Source: Pseudoalteromonas sp. T1lg23B
Lineage (GTDB): Bacteria; Pseudomonadota; Gammaproteobacteria; Enterobacterales; Alteromonadaceae
Reading direction: 5' to 3'
Length of the DNA: 64,000 nt
NCBI RefSeq assembly: GCF_002964665.1
Contig: NZ_PQBZ01000042.1
Coordinates: 838,743-902,742, forward strand
Every line of letters begins with the position of its first letter. Within the stretch, counting starts at the first letter, position 1. The notes beneath the pieces were generated by a model. That model saw nothing but the letters and a program-made list of their open reading frames with translations. It was not told where the DNA came from and ran no database searches. Below are positions 26,669-34,797 of the stretch, piece by piece. Position numbers and translations under genes: made by a program.

Positions 26669-28954
26669 TTACATTGATTGGCTTAGAGCATATCCACCCT
26701 TCAAATGCCCTACGTTTTCAAAACCCAAACGCGTCAATGCCTGCGCAGCAACTTGAGAGCGACTGCCACTGCGACACACCAATATCAATTCCTGAGATTT
26801 ATTATGTTGCTGTTGACAAATAAAGTCGGTAAGACGCGTTAGGGGCACGTTCATATCAAACTCTTGGCTATGGTTAAGTGCATACTCGTGAGGCTCTCGT
26901 ATATCAATTAACTTGACGCCAGGTGTTGTGTTCAATTTAGCCTGTAACTCAGGTGTACTGTACTCTTGTAAGCGCTTTTTATTACATGTGCCGGTAAACG
27001 CACCACACATGATTTCTTCACCGATTTGATCATGAATATTTTTATCTAACTCAGCCTTACTTTTTAAGAACTGTTCTTCACTGATCTGAGACGATAAAAT
27101 ACCATTAAGTAACTCATTTCGACTTGCTTCAGCGGCAAAATTTGTGACGAATTCATTGTGATAATCGTGACTTGGACATAAGAGACTCTCATTACCAACC
27201 AAATCAAAGAGTTTCTTCAAGCTTGTGTACATAAGCGCGGCACTACTGGTTGAAAAATTGGTACGACCAAGGCTGCCCATCAGTACTAAATCTCCGCAAA
27301 ATACATAACTGACAACTAATTCACCCTGTTGCAGTTTATGTTTATCACACAACACTAGGGAGATACTGTCATCGGTATGCCCAGGCGTTGTAATGCGTAA
27401 TAAGTATTTATCACCAATGGAAATAGCTTGATAAGATTGGCCATCTAGCTCAACCGTGGCGACTTCTTCAGGCCAACCTAAATGATCGGTATGTTGCATC
27501 GCTAAGTGTTGCTGAGCTAAGGAAACACGTCCAGATTGATGGTCAGCATGGCCATGAGTATCAATCGCTGCTACAAGTTGTAACTGCTGGCACTGTAGAA
27601 TCGTCAACAAGCGTTTATTCAGCTCAGGAAGTGGGTCAACTATGATTGCAGTCTTGGTTGTTGGATCAGCATAGAGCCATGTGCAACTACCACCAACTTT
27701 AAACTGTACTAAGCCCTGCAACTGAGATTTTTCGTCAATATTGCCCATCGCATTTAACAAACAACTATGCCCAAGCGCTTGGGCACAATGTTGAATACGA
27801 TCACACGCCTGATCTATTTGTTGTTGCGTAACAGCTGGACCGAATGACATACGAATTGCAGATTCACTTTGCCATGCGGGCAAACCCATAGCATCGAGGA
27901 CAAAACTGCGTGTAACCTTAGAGCTACATGCCGAACCAGAGCTCACTCGTATGTTAGCCGCATCAAATAAGTCCATAATTTCTTTAGAGCTAAAACCCGG
28001 AATTGCAAAGTTCAAGGTAGTGGGTACGCTGTTTGCAAAATCGTGATTGAACACCACTGTTGGAAATGCATTTTTTAGCGCCAACGCAAGCTGTGAGCGA
28101 TACAATTGTAATTGACCTACGCTAGAAAATACGCCATCTCCTTGATCCAATAACTCATCAAAAATAACATTCAGTGCTGCCAAGCCAGGTAAATTTTCTG
28201 TACCAGAGCGTAATCCACCCTCTTGTCCACCTCCAGCGATGAAAGGTGTAAACGGCGCGCCTTTACGTATGTAAACAAAACCAATGCCCTTTGGACCGTA
28301 TAATTTATGTCCGCTAAAAGGTGCATAATCAATACTGGTATTGGCTAAGTCAAGACAACGTTTACCTAGAGCTTGTACGCAATCTACCATCCAAAACACA
28401 TCGGCATTGTTGCCTCTTATCACCAGTTCTAACGCGTCTAAGTCTTGATATACGCCTGTTTCATTATTCACCGCCATGGTACAGATCATCAGCGCGTTTG
28501 GTACTTCTTTCGCAATAAAGTCCATATCTAACTTACCCGTTGCGTCAACCGGGATAGGCTTTACTGTTGCGTTTACCTCTAGAATCTTGTTCCAATGTTT
28601 CAAAGACTCCGGCACCGCTTTATGCTCTGTCGCACCGTATAAAATGCTGTACTCTTTGTCTGGTTGCATACTACTTTTGGCAGCGTAAAGAGCGGATAAA
28701 ATTCCTGTTTGAATTCCTTCTGTCGCACCACTGGTAAAAATCACTTGCCCTGAGCCCGCACCCAGCACCTTAATCGCCTTATTGCGTGTTTCATCCATTA
28801 TTTGTTTGGCCTGTAAGCCACTTATATGGCTACTGCTGGGATTACCAAACATCGTTTCCATCGTCGACATTGCTGCTTTTGCAGCCTTTGCCAATACAGG
28901 TGTAGTGGCATTTGCATCTAGGTAAATTTGGCTTAGCGCCCGTTGCTCAGACAT
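26669..28954 (-). CDS. Cysteine desulfurase / persulfide-dioxygenase-like MBL / rhodanese fusion
   Basis: 761 residues with three sulfur-transfer modules. Residues 1-395 are a class V PLP enzyme of the NifS/IscS type, with PLP Lys K217 in SGHKLYGPKG and catalytic Cys C343 in SSGSACSS. Residues about 410-655 are an ETHE1/CstB-like metallo-beta-lactamase domain, with H467, H469, D471 and H472 in THGHADH, then H526, D555 and H596. Residues about 662-760 are a rhodanese with active Cys C727 in VCRSGSRS. It could take sulfur from cysteine, oxidise or detoxify the persulfide, and pass the rest to an acceptor in one chain; this is inference. The ATG at 28954 is supported by a weak AAGG upstream. It is transcribed alone. 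Confidence 0.88.
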   Translation of the reverse strand: MSEQRALSQIYLDANATTPVLAKAAKAAMSTMETMFGNPSSSHISGLQAKQIMDETRNKAIKVLGAGSGQVIFTSGATEGIQTGILSALYAAKSSMQPDKEYSILYGATEHKAVPESLKHWNKILEVNATVKPIPVDATGKLDMDFIAKEVPNALMICTMAVNNETGVYQDLDALELVIRGNNADVFWMVDCVQALGKRCLDLANTSIDYAPFSGHKLYGPKGIGFVYIRKGAPFTPFIAGGGQEGGLRSGTENLPGLAALNVIFDELLDQGDGVFSSVGQLQLYRSQLALALKNAFPTVVFNHDFANSVPTTLNFAIPGFSSKEIMDLFDAANIRVSSGSACSSKVTRSFVLDAMGLPAWQSESAIRMSFGPAVTQQQIDQACDRIQHCAQALGHSCLLNAMGNIDEKSQLQGLVQFKVGGSCTWLYADPTTKTAIIVDPLPELNKRLLTILQCQQLQLVAAIDTHGHADHQSGRVSLAQQHLAMQHTDHLGWPEEVATVELDGQSYQAISIGDKYLLRITTPGHTDDSISLVLCDKHKLQQGELVVSYVFCGDLVLMGSLGRTNFSTSSAALMYTSLKKLFDLVGNESLLCPSHDYHNEFVTNFAAEASRNELLNGILSSQISEEQFLKSKAELDKNIHDQIGEEIMCGAFTGTCNKKRLQEYSTPELQAKLNTTPGVKLIDIREPHEYALNHSQEFDMNVPLTRLTDFICQQQHNKSQELILVCRSGSRSQVAAQALTRLGFENVGHLKGGYALSQSM

Positions 28955-29261
28955 GACAAGACCTTTATTTATATCGAACCATTCAGTTATAACAAAAAAT
29001 TATAACTAATTACTTATTGCTATATTAGCAAGTTGTGGTGCTTATTCAACCATTAATTTTGTAAAAACATCGTGCAAGAGCTCTATATTCTTGCATTCCA
29101 AGAAACTCAGGAAGGACTATTGAGGAAAGTACTTATAACATTTGTTGTGTATTTATGGTTAAACTAAAGTTAAAAAATTATAACAGATCAGTTTATTTTT
29201 TGTTCTTTTTCAGTCATCGTAGATAGCGAATCCACTTAAAACAACATGTAAAGGAAATAAT
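28955..29261. promoter_or_regulatory. Divergent promoter region with four TTATAAC motifs
   Basis: 307 bases between the sulfur-fusion gene and the protease. TTATAAC occurs four times on the plus strand (28987, 29000, 29133, 29178). The first two form part of an 8-bp inverted repeat AGTTATAA/TTATAACT (28985-29007), which on the minus strand overlaps a TATAAT-like -10 element for the fusion gene. A regulator-binding role is possible but unproven; AT-rich promoter DNA can look like this. Confidence 0.4.
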
Positions 29262-31112
29262 ATGACAAAGCTAAACACTCTCACTTTAGCAGTTACTTTA
29301 GGTATTGCTTCAAACAGTTATGCAGCGCAATTGCTATCTGTAAACCAAGATAGAGCCATTGAAGATCAGTATATTGTTGTGTTTGACACACCAAGTGTAC
29401 TGAGCATGAACAATGAGAATCAGGTTGCAGCATATGTCGAAGCGCAGGGTAACGATATAGCAAACAAGTATAACGTGCGTGTAAAGCGTAACTTCGGCAC
29501 TGCTTTAAATGGCGTACTTGTTAACGCCAATAAGAAACAAATTGAAGCAATGTTAAAAGACGGCAATGTTAAGTACATCGAACAAGATCAAATCGTCTCA
29601 ATTAACCCGTTGGCTGGCACAGCCGCAGACCAAAACGGCGCTGTTTGGGGTCTAGATCGTATCGACCAACAAGACCTACCACTAAATGGTGTTTATCACT
29701 ATGACTATGATGGTTCTGGTGTTACCGCGTATGTTATCGATACCGGTGTATTAGTAAGCCACAACGAATTTGGCAACCGCGCGAGCCACGGCTATGACTT
29801 TATCGATAACGATGCAGATGCAACTGACTGTAACGGTCACGGTACTCACGTTGCAGGTACTATCGGCGGTTCGACTTACGGTGTAGCTAAAAATGTTAAC
29901 GTTGTCGGCGTTCGCGTTCTAAGCTGTAGCGGTTCGGGCACAAACTCAGGTGTTATCTCAGGTGTTAACTGGGTTAAAAACAATGCAAGTGGCCCGTCTG
30001 TTGCGAACATGAGTCTTGGTGGCGGTGTTTCTCAAGCACTTGATGATGCTGTTAACAGTGCTGTTGCCGCAGGTGTTAGCTTTGTTGTAGCTGCTGGTAA
30101 CGACAACAGCAATGCATGTAACTACTCTCCAGCACGTGCTGCTGACGCAATCACTGTTGGCTCAACAACAAGCAGTGATGGTCGCTCTAGCTTCTCTAAC
30201 TACGGTACTTGTCTAGACATTTATGCGCCAGGTTCAAGCATCAAGTCAGCTTGGTACAACTCAAACACAGCAACAAACACAATCAGTGGTACATCTATGG
30301 CTGCACCACACGTTGCGGGTACGGTTGCACTTTACTTGGATGAAAACCCAAGCCTTACACCATCACAGCTTGATCAAATGCTGAGCGATAAGAGTGCGAA
30401 GAACAAGCTATCTGATGCGAAGACTGGTTCACCAAACGAGTTATTACAGGCTGCAAGTGGTCCTATCGTTGAGCCACCGCTAACTGAACTAACCAGTGGT
30501 GTAGGTGTTGCTGCTGACGGTGCAAACGGTTCTCAAAACTACTTCAAAATCAATGTTCCAGCAGGTAGCTCTGCACTATCATTCGTATTGACTGGTGGTT
30601 CTGGCGATGCTGACTTATACGTTAAGCAAGGTCAAAAACCGACTATGAGTGATTATGCTTGTCGTCCATATAAAAATGGTAACGAAGAGCAGTGTGATTT
30701 CACTAACCCAGCAGGCGGTGATTGGTACGCAATGTTACACGGTTATAGCGCATACAGCGGTGCAACACTGACTGCAACAGTTGGCGGTGATGACACGGGT
30801 TGTGGCAGTGACTGTTTACAAAACGGTGTTCCAGTGAGCGGCTTAGCTGGCAGCCAAAATCAGCAACTAAACTATAAGATTGAAGTACCTGCAAACGTAA
30901 CGTTAAACGTGTCAATCTCTGGTGGTTCTGGTGATGCTGACCTATATGTGAAAAAAGGCTCAGCACCAACAACTTCAAGTTACGACTGTCGTCCGTATAG
31001 AAATGGCAATAGCGAAACTTGCTCATTGAGCTCAGGTCAAGGTGGTACGTATTACATCATGCTAAACGGTTACACTAGTTTCTCAGGTGTAAGTTTAGTG
31101 GGTCAATACTAA
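29262..31112 (+). CDS. Secreted subtilisin-like serine protease (S8) with two PPC domains
   Basis: 616 residues. The signal peptide (to about NSYAA) is followed by an I9 propeptide (about 30-115). The S8A catalytic domain (about 120-400) has D160 in VIDTGV, H193 in GHGTHVAG, oxyanion Asn N280 in AAGN and S345 in GTSMAAPH. Two PPC domains (about 415-510 and 520-616) follow, each with the GGSGDADLYVK signature and paired Cys. PPC domains are usually removed after secretion or bind insoluble protein. The overall plan matches extracellular proteases of Alteromonas and Pseudoalteromonas and of the aqualysin/proteinase K group. It has its own terminator. Expected role: extracellular protein digestion. 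Confidence 0.93.
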   Translation: MTKLNTLTLAVTLGIASNSYAAQLLSVNQDRAIEDQYIVVFDTPSVLSMNNENQVAAYVEAQGNDIANKYNVRVKRNFGTALNGVLVNANKKQIEAMLKDGNVKYIEQDQIVSINPLAGTAADQNGAVWGLDRIDQQDLPLNGVYHYDYDGSGVTAYVIDTGVLVSHNEFGNRASHGYDFIDNDADATDCNGHGTHVAGTIGGSTYGVAKNVNVVGVRVLSCSGSGTNSGVISGVNWVKNNASGPSVANMSLGGGVSQALDDAVNSAVAAGVSFVVAAGNDNSNACNYSPARAADAITVGSTTSSDGRSSFSNYGTCLDIYAPGSSIKSAWYNSNTATNTISGTSMAAPHVAGTVALYLDENPSLTPSQLDQMLSDKSAKNKLSDAKTGSPNELLQAASGPIVEPPLTELTSGVGVAADGANGSQNYFKINVPAGSSALSFVLTGGSGDADLYVKQGQKPTMSDYACRPYKNGNEEQCDFTNPAGGDWYAMLHGYSAYSGATLTATVGGDDTGCGSDCLQNGVPVSGLAGSQNQQLNYKIEVPANVTLNVSISGGSGDADLYVKKGSAPTTSSYDCRPYRNGNSETCSLSSGQGGTYYIMLNGYTSFSGVSLVGQY

Positions 31113-31135
31113 GCCATAGCAATAAACTGCTAGAT

Positions 31136-31166
31136 AAAAAGCCCCAGCTTAAACTGGGGCTTTTTA
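31136..31166 (+). terminator. Rho-independent terminator after the protease
   Basis: The stem AAAAAGCCCCAG/CTGGGGCTTTTT with loop CTTAAA is followed by TTATTAC. It lies 24 bases past the protease stop. Confidence 0.9.
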
Positions 31167-31222
31167 TTACTTGTTATACAAGCAACATTCAACTTTCTAG
31201 AGTATTGCTGCAAACCAACTCA

Positions 31223-31247
31223 GTGTTGTAAAGCACCTTTACAACAC
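31223..31247. repeat. 11-bp inverted repeat at the end of the DUF4336 gene
   Basis: GTGTTGTAAAG and its exact complement are separated by three bases. It lies past the stop of the DUF4336 gene on the minus strand and beyond the protease terminator on the plus strand. Without a T-run its role as a terminator is doubtful. Confidence 0.5.
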
Positions 31248-31314
31248 AGTCATGGTGTCTATCTTGCCTATGCACCTACCAATGACCAAATACAGCTCCT
31301 ACTCTACGAATCAC

Positions 31315-32034
31315 TCAGTTGTTGGCATGCGCTTGCTCGGTTACATGTGGGTGCAACCAAGAGAATGCACGCTCTAAAAATAGCGGCGCATGATGATCCA
31401 CTTCTTGTGAATGGGCCATAATAATAATCCTAGGATGCCAAGAGAGCATCTGCTCTATATGCCTCCGAGCTTCTTCTTTGTGAAAAGTAAAACTCAAACG
31501 CCAGTCCAAAAAAGCCCCGCTATCCGGCGCCACAACACCCGCAAATTTTGCTAACCAGTTCTTAGAGGGCTCACACCCTACATTGGCATTTCCCTCAATG
31601 AGATCCGTCACTATAAGAGTGCGTGAGGGCCGATGAAAAAACACAGCTTCCTCCATTGCGGGGGATCCAGTAAACAATAAGTAAGTAATATCATCTGGCC
31701 AAGGAGGTAAAAAGTCTTCAGATAACAAGCTATTAAACGCAAGGTCAAAACGCTTTCTAGCCACTTGTGCCGTTCCCATTAACATTGCTTCTGGAAATTG
31801 CTGTTGCCAGTCATGTAAATATAAATGATGTAATTCATTAGGCGCTATCAGATATTTAACTTCACCTAGTGAGGACACTTCGCGAAGAATAACATCGGTC
31901 ATCTTGATGGGGCTATGCAACCATAGTGAATTATCTGCAAAGCGCACAACCGTCATACGGGTGGCATGAGGTAACGAAAAATAAGACACAGATTGACCGT
32001 CAAACACCCAGATATTATCTGCTATTTTCTTCAT
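31315..32034 (-). CDS. DUF4336 protein (metallo-beta-lactamase-like fold)
   Basis: 239 residues. The N-terminus (ADNIWVFDGQSVSYF, RMTVVRFADNSLWLHSPI) and the segment YLIAPNELHHLYLHDWQQQFPEA match DUF4336, a family distantly related to metallo-beta-lactamases. The HLHH.. metal motif is replaced by HHLYLHDW, so metal binding may differ. IIIMAHSQEV near the end carries a possible C-terminal ligand. The function of the family is not known. It stands alone, convergent with the protease. Confidence 0.75.
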   Translation of the reverse strand: MKKIADNIWVFDGQSVSYFSLPHATRMTVVRFADNSLWLHSPIKMTDVILREVSSLGEVKYLIAPNELHHLYLHDWQQQFPEAMLMGTAQVARKRFDLAFNSLLSEDFLPPWPDDITYLLFTGSPAMEEAVFFHRPSRTLIVTDLIEGNANVGCEPSKNWLAKFAGVVAPDSGAFLDWRLSFTFHKEEARRHIEQMLSWHPRIIIMAHSQEVDHHAPLFLERAFSWLHPHVTEQAHANN

Positions 32035-32626
32035 AAATCCTCCTGCTCATACTTCTCCTGCTTTGTTCACATTGCTGTACTTGCATTGACGAACAATGTC
32101 ATTTACTGCATTAAACAGAATAATAAAGCTGGCTGAATGTCGCCTTAAGATCCAGATGCTGGGGCATTGAGTGTCTCTTTTGCGAGTCATATCTATACGA
32201 TGGCTATACAAATGTGAGGTTGTTTTTATATGACAAGGAAGGTGACCAAACACTTAACCTGTCTAACATGAGAAAAATATCACTAATATGATTAAGGCTC
32301 ACTCATCAACCACTAGCCGATATGCCCAGTGCTCGAAGTGCGTGGGCTAAAATACAATAGAAGCTTGATTTTGATAACCATTATCATTAGCATATGACAT
32401 CGATTTGCATTTACGAAACCGCAATAAAAAACACGGTCAATACGCTAACACTTTGTCACCGCTTGTTTTGTAGCCGGATAGATATGTTCGCCAAAGGCAA
32501 CTGCTTGGGGAGATTGCGATTTTTCTCAAGAAGTTGCTACTAAAATATGGGTTGGTTGCGCAAGTGTGCGTACCATTTTCATCTATTACTACTCGAGGGA
32601 ATGAGGCTTCACATTTTGAATTTATT
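32035..32626. other. 592-base gene-free stretch ahead of the PepSY gene
   Basis: No convincing gene is seen; a minus-strand frame of 68 codons has no coding character. The one clear signal is the Fur-box-like site at 32371-32390. The 5' leader of the PepSY gene would be about 230 bases if its promoter overlaps that site. Confidence 0.45.
32371..32390 (+). promoter_or_regulatory. Fur-box-like site
   Basis: TTGATAACCATTATCATTAG resembles the Fur consensus (GATAATGATAATCATTATC) with GATAA on the left and ATTATCATT on the right. It lies about 237 bases upstream of the chosen start of the PepSY protein. Iron control of that gene is expected for the family, but the distance is larger than usual. 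Confidence 0.5.
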
Positions 32627-33700
32627 ATGCTTGTAAAAATACTTAGACGATGTCACCTAATGATCGCGGCCATTACCGCAGTGTTTTTGCTGTGTATCTG
32701 TATTAGTGGTGCTCTGCTGGTTTATGGTAACGAACTACAGCGAGCGCTCTCGCCCAACGAGTGGCGTATTCCCCCTGATACTCAAACGTTACGCATGTCA
32801 GAACTTGCAACACGTGTAGAGCAGCACACAGGGTCATATATCCGCCAAATTCGTCTGCAAGATGAACCAGACCTAGCATGGCAAATTTTCTTGAATGACC
32901 TGACTGCAGTGAATCTAAACCCTTATACCGGTGAAATCATTAAACATTACCGCTACAGCGAAACCTTTTACGGGGTGATCATGCTATTCCATCGCTGGTT
33001 ATTGTATAAGAATGACGAGGGTGAAAGGCCTTTCAAAGTTATCATTAATATCGCAAGTTTAATGTTAATCATTGAAATATTGATAGGTTTATGGCTGTGG
33101 TTGAAGCCTAAAAAGCCACTGAAAAGATTAAAAGTTAACTGGAAGGCAAAACCTAAAGTTTTGCTTTATCAATTACATATTACACTTGGGGTAATTTGTG
33201 CTATTCCACTGATATTAATTGCTTTCTCTGGCATGACATTTCATTGGACAGACGCAACCAAAGCGGTGGTTAAAACCCTGACATTTAGTGACATCACTAA
33301 GGTCGAAGCGCCAAAGATTGCAGCAACGGGCCCATTGGTGTCTGTCGACGAAGCTTATCAGACTATTTTGGATAACCTTGACGGTGCAACATTACAACGC
33401 CTGAATTTTCCGCATAACAATGCGCTTATGTCCGGACGCGTACAGTTAGACAATGAGTTTTTCCCTCACAGCATGCGCTGGGTTGATATGAACACCGGTC
33501 AGCTCGTGCAAAAGTTTAATGCCGTTGACCAGAGTGCCGCAACCGCAACTTGGAATTTCAGGTATGTATTTCACGTTGGTAGTTTCGGTGGTCACTTCAC
33601 TAAAATCCTATGGTTGATACTCACCCTACTCCCCGTTTTCTTTGTAATTTCGGGAGGCTATTTCTATGTGAAACGACAACGCAAAGGTAAAAAAAGCTAA
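32627..33700 (+). CDS. PepSY-associated membrane protein (iron-uptake reductase type)
   Basis: 357 residues from the ATG at 32627; the frame is open 31 codons further up but the first membrane helix begins right after this start. Four helices (about 15-35, 140-160, 192-215, 330-350) carry the PepSY_TM pattern with H in LFHRWLL, HITLGV, FSGMTFHW and FHVGSFGGHFTKILW, which could bind heme. Two periplasmic PepSY loops lie between the helices. The family is usually Fur-controlled and linked to siderophore-iron reduction at the inner membrane, in line with the Fur-box-like site upstream. No siderophore genes are adjacent. Confidence 0.8.
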   Translation: MLVKILRRCHLMIAAITAVFLLCICISGALLVYGNELQRALSPNEWRIPPDTQTLRMSELATRVEQHTGSYIRQIRLQDEPDLAWQIFLNDLTAVNLNPYTGEIIKHYRYSETFYGVIMLFHRWLLYKNDEGERPFKVIINIASLMLIIEILIGLWLWLKPKKPLKRLKVNWKAKPKVLLYQLHITLGVICAIPLILIAFSGMTFHWTDATKAVVKTLTFSDITKVEAPKIAATGPLVSVDEAYQTILDNLDGATLQRLNFPHNNALMSGRVQLDNEFFPHSMRWVDMNTGQLVQKFNAVDQSAATATWNFRYVFHVGSFGGHFTKILWLILTLLPVFFVISGGYFYVKRQRKGKKS

Positions 33701-33707
33701 CCAACAA

Positions 33708-33742
33708 AAAGAGCGCTTTATCCTTCAAATAAAGCGCTCTTT
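33708..33742. terminator. Bidirectional terminator
   Basis: A 13-bp perfect stem AAAGAGCGCTTTA/TAAAGCGCTCTTT with a 9-base loop. It sits between the convergent PepSY and VOC genes, with A/T-rich flanks on both sides. Confidence 0.85.
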
Positions 33743-33769
33743 AAGCTATGAAGCTCTTTTCAGTATGTC

Positions 33770-34243
33770 TTATACATCCTCTTGTTGACCCATAAAGTCA
33801 ACCATACGCTGCATAATTTCCTCTTGGCTTAGATCTTCTGTGTGCGTGGCGATGGTCCAAACATGGCCAAATGGGTCTTGTAGTGTGCCCGCCCGGTCAC
33901 CATAAAACTGATCATGAACAGGTCTTATCTCGGTAGCCCCCAAAGCAATTGCATTGGCAAATACGCTATCCACATCCTCAACATACAGCATGAGGCTTAC
34001 GGCTGTACCACCCAGTGCTTGTGGGTCTTGAAAGTGAACTTCCGAGCACATATCCGATAGCATAATATGTGAGTTGCCAATCTTCAGCTCAGCGTGAGCA
34101 ACCCCTCCATCCGGCATGGGCAACTGTATCACGAGCTCTGCGTTAAAAGCCTTTTGATAAAACACAATGGCGTTCAATGCACCATCAATAATTAAATAAG
34201 GGGTAATTGAGTGAAATCCTTCTGGGATAGCTGATACGGTCAT
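33770..34243 (-). CDS. VOC-family (PhnB/YdcJ-like glyoxalase) protein
   Basis: 157 residues from ATG 34243, which has AAAGGAAAAA upstream; the longer open frame is Cys-rich and unlike the family. The start FHSITPYLIIDGALNAIVFYQKAF is the PhnB-like glyoxalase pattern, followed by GGVAHAELKIGNSHIMLSD and DRAGTLQDPFGHVWTIATH. These proteins are about this length. The substrate is unknown. Confidence 0.85.
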   Translation of the reverse strand: MTVSAIPEGFHSITPYLIIDGALNAIVFYQKAFNAELVIQLPMPDGGVAHAELKIGNSHIMLSDMCSEVHFQDPQALGGTAVSLMLYVEDVDSVFANAIALGATEIRPVHDQFYGDRAGTLQDPFGHVWTIATHTEDLSQEEIMQRMVDFMGQQEDV

Positions 34244-34325
34244 AACTTTTTCCTTTGTCGTTATTCGTTGTCCAATGAGACTAGCTGAAAATAAACAATG
34301 TGAACAGCTTAAAAAACAACCTAAT

Positions 34326-34778
34326 TTAGCTTGATGAATATGACAAAGCGAGTTTCTCAATACCGTGTGGTGGGGTAAACCTCTCCACCTCTACAAATCC
34401 ATGTTTGCGATACAATCTAATGGCAGGCTCGTTTACCACCGCCGTCTCGACCCAAGCAGAGGTAATGTGTAATTCACTCAGCACAAAACACATCAGTTTA
34501 TCGGCAATCCCCTTTCTAAAATGATTCGGGTCAACCACCAAGCTATGGATCTCAAGGTGCTGTTCGGCCACCTCAACTTCAATCACCGCGGCAATGTCAT
34601 CGCTTTCCAAGTAGCCATAAAAATCACTTTTTGCAGCTTTAATATCTGCCACTGTTCTAGACAGCGGTGGAAAATCTTCCCGTCCTATCAATTCTGCCTC
34701 AACGCTATAGGACCTTTGCAACACGCACCAAATTTGCTTAGCGGTGCGCTCATCGTGATGTTTTAGTTTAGTTATCAT
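34326..34778 (-). CDS. GNAT-family N-acetyltransferase
   Basis: 150 residues. VVDPNHFRKGIADKLM is the acetyl-CoA pyrophosphate loop (motif A, R/QxxGxG/A form), and WVETAVVNEPAIRLYRKHGFVEVERF is motif B with the usual NxxAxxLYxKxGF. The substrate cannot be told. It ends 82 bases before the VOC gene on the same strand and begins 20 bases after the ATPase-methyltransferase gene, so the three may share a transcript. Confidence 0.88.
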   Translation of the reverse strand: MITKLKHHDERTAKQIWCVLQRSYSVEAELIGREDFPPLSRTVADIKAAKSDFYGYLESDDIAAVIEVEVAEQHLEIHSLVVDPNHFRKGIADKLMCFVLSELHITSAWVETAVVNEPAIRLYRKHGFVEVERFTPPHGIEKLALSYSSS

Positions 34779-34797
34779 AGTTGTCCTAACTTTGGTT

